6,357 bases of DNA from Candidatus Fraserbacteria bacterium RBG_16_55_9. GTDB taxonomy: Bacteria > Bipolaricaulota > Bipolaricaulia > RBG-16-55-9. The notes under the pieces were generated by a model, which searched no databases, was not told where the DNA came from, and worked only from the letters and a program-made list of their open reading frames with translations. The stretch lies in NCBI GenBank assembly GCA_001778455.1, contig MFGX01000051.1, positions 24,926 to 31,282 on the forward strand, read 5' to 3'. A program made the translations under genes and the position numbers. Shown here in pieces: positions 5,532 to 6,357 of the stretch; positions within the stretch are counted from its first letter, which is position 1, and the number at the start of each line of letters is the position of its first letter.

Positions 5532-5777
5532 CTGAAGGGCTGACTCAAGCGAAGCAGTCTCCTGAAGGATGAGGCGTGAGAAGTGTCAGAATTTCTCCAA
5601 CCTCCCTTAGAATGAGCATGTTGGGGTGACAGATCAATAACCCCTAGGGAAGCTAAGACTCTTCTCTGCCTCCAGAAGAGTACCTTATGCTAGGGGGTGG
5701 ACGCGGATCGAATCCGCAGACCAAGCGTACTGCCCTCCACCATATCCTCGGCGGCCCTCCCCCCAGGGCCGCCATTT
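5532..5777. other. Non-coding region between the DUF501 and FnIII/OB genes
   Basis: No frame of convincing length or composition occupies this stretch on either strand. It contains the long imperfect palindrome at 5641-5696, a short palindrome GCGGATCGAATCCGC at 5703-5717, and the GC hairpin at 5750-5773. The plus strand carries CCTCC, the anti-Shine-Dalgarno core, four times: within 5601-5606, 5669-5673, 5733-5738 and 5755-5760. The segment could be leader or trailer RNA of the minus-strand genes, or encode a small plus-strand RNA; I found no convincing plus-strand promoter. Confidence 0.4.
5641..5696. repeat. Long imperfect palindrome / stem-loop
   Basis: Three nested arms pair perfectly: CCCCTAG (5641-5647) with CTAGGGG (5690-5696), TAAG (5654-5657) with CTTA (5684-5687), and ACTCTTCT (5658-5665) with AGAAGAGT (5674-5681). 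That makes 19 base pairs, an apical loop of 8 bases (5666-5673), an internal loop of 6 against 2 bases, and a 2-base bulge. On the plus strand the loop reads CTGCCTCC; on the minus strand it reads GGAGGCAG, which looks like a ribosome site. It has no T-tract typical of a terminator on either side. Confidence 0.6.
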
Positions 5778-5778
5778 T
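5750..5778 (+). terminator. GC-rich terminator-like hairpin next to the FnIII/OB gene stop
   Basis: GGCGGCCCT (5750-5758) pairs perfectly with AGGGCCGCC (5765-5773) around a loop of six C. On the plus strand ATTTTCATT follows, as in an intrinsic terminator, but no plus-strand gene lies close upstream. On the minus strand the hairpin starts 4 bases after the FnIII/OB stop codon but is followed by GAGGATATGG, with no T-tract. It is either a plus-strand terminator for an unrecognised RNA or a hairpin that ends or stabilises the minus-strand mRNA. Confidence 0.55.
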
Positions 5779-6357
5779 CATTGTACGATGCGAATCTGCC
5801 AGGGCCCGCGGACCACGATCTCGGGGCCGTTGTACTCCTCAAGTTCCCCGGTCACTTCGATCATCTGCCCCTCAAGTCCAAGGAGGTCAATCCCACTTCC
5901 CGTGAATCGCTCGAGCGCACAACCGGGAATGAATGCTGTGAAATCTGTCTTATAGTCTTCCCCTGCGTTGAGATAGACATGCCCCACGGACGCTGTTGGT
6001 TGGGGCTTGTTCGTAACCCGAAAGCGAATGGTTACCGTCTTGCCTTCGTACCGCGGGAAATCTGATTGGAGGTCTTCGGGTGTCAATTCTGGGAATTCGT
6101 CAGGGATCCGTGCTCGATAGCTGTTCGAATAGTCAGTCCATTGATTGCCCGAATGACTTCGGACCCGATAGGAATACTCTCGACCCAGACTGACCTCTTC
6201 ATCAACGAAGTACCAAGCCCAGCCAGGGGTTTTATAGGTCTGTTCGCATACTTGGCCTTTCGGGTCGCTCGTGCGGCAGATTTCATACTGATCGATTGCC
6301 CCCAAGGCATGAGGACGCCACTCGATCAGAGCCGCACCCCGCGCCACATCGAAGTGG
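5778..6357 (-). CDS. C-terminal part of a FnIII-like + OB-fold-like protein (N-terminus outside window)
   Basis: The frame is open to the right edge, so the GTG at 6347 is probably internal; H-F-D codons precede it in frame. Numbering from that GTG, residues 2-80 look like a fibronectin type III module: ALIEW (6-10), YEICR (21-25), FVDEEVSLGREYSYRVRS (47-64). C24 and C34 could form a disulphide. Residues about 88-189 look like a single-strand-type OB fold of the kind found in secreted nucleases and surface proteins: EGKTVTIRFRVTN (101-113), VGHVYLN (121-127), EGQMIEVTGELEEYNGPEIVV (start 159), PWQIRIV at the end. This suggests an exported or surface-anchored protein, but its signal peptide and any catalytic domain would lie outside the window. 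It ends beside a GC hairpin. Domain calls are from pattern recognition only. Confidence 0.75.
   Translation of the reverse strand, partial: HFDVARGAALIEWRPHALGAIDQYEICRTSDPKGQVCEQTYKTPGWAWYFVDEEVSLGREYSYRVRSHSGNQWTDYSNSYRARIPDEFPELTPEDLQSDFPRYEGKTVTIRFRVTNKPQPTASVGHVYLNAGEDYKTDFTAFIPGCALERFTGSGIDLLGLEGQMIEVTGELEEYNGPEIVVRGPWQIRIVQ

Noticed and set aside
5545..5619. 24-codon minus-strand frame starting at 5619
   Set aside because: No ribosome site before the ATG and no recognisable content.
5693..5742. tRNA or tmRNA 3' end: GGGGGTGGACGCGG...CTCCACCA just before a terminator-like hairpin
   Set aside because: The T-loop is one base short of the consensus, about 13 extra bases separate the arm from the CCA end, and acceptor pairing is partial. 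No cloverleaf or tmRNA body fits. A degenerate remnant remains possible but cannot be supported.
5690..5743. 17-codon minus-strand frame (ATG at 5743-5741)
   Set aside because: Short, with only loosely spaced purine-rich sequence upstream and no family resemblance; it could be a leader peptide but nothing supports that.
5687..6065. Plus-strand open frames across the terminator and FnIII/OB region
   Set aside because: They are antisense to the well-patterned FnIII/OB gene and begin in the palindrome and hairpin region without a ribosome site.
1..6357. CRISPR arrays, insertion sequences, att sites, phage genes
   Set aside because: No regularly spaced repeats, terminal inverted repeats with a transposase, or integrase-like frames were seen.

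Overview
The window is a bacterial chromosomal segment of roughly 50-55% GC (estimated by eye). It has Shine-Dalgarno-type ribosome sites, sigma70-like promoter boxes, mixed ATG/GTG starts and a conserved translation-factor cluster (infB - DUF503 - rbfA). Several IF-2 positions differ from the usual bacterial consensus, and the isopropylmalate dehydratase-type gene and DUF501 gene have no familiar neighbourhood. This suggests a deep-branching or candidate-phylum bacterium; a Bipolaricaulota/OP1-like lineage is possible, but that is a guess and not shown by the sequence.

Layout. (1) 1-480, minus strand: N-terminal 160 codons of an aconitase-superfamily large subunit (LeuC/HacA type), running off the left edge. 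(2) 481-623: a divergent intergenic region with a promoter candidate in each direction. (3) 624-2132, plus: a complete M32 metallocarboxypeptidase. (4) 2142-2255, minus: a 37-residue, extremely basic protein with a strong ribosome site and a perfect TATAAT box. It converges on the peptidase gene and diverges from infB. (5) 2256-2446: a divergent regulatory region with a dyad and a TTGACA promoter for infB. (6) 2447-4989, plus: infB, ylxP (DUF503) and rbfA, a compact translation and ribosome-maturation operon. (7) 4986-5474, minus: a DUF501 protein whose stop codon overlaps the rbfA stop codon. (8) 5475-5777: a promoter, then non-coding DNA with a long imperfect palindrome, repeated CCTCC motifs and a GC-rich terminator-like hairpin. 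(9) 5778-6357, minus: the C-terminal part of a FnIII-like plus OB-fold-like protein, cut by the right edge.

How the genes fit together. IF-2 starts translation and RbfA matures the 30S subunit near the decoding-site helices. YlxP is the usual small protein between them. The tiny basic protein transcribed away from infB has the composition of very short ribosomal proteins (bS22/mS38 and eL41 types). Its position beside infB-rbfA makes a ribosomal or rRNA-binding role the most interesting hypothesis here. The other genes (peptidase, dehydratase, DUF501, FnIII/OB protein) look like independent housekeeping or surface functions. I saw no CRISPR array, transposon, phage gene or convincing tRNA/rRNA gene.
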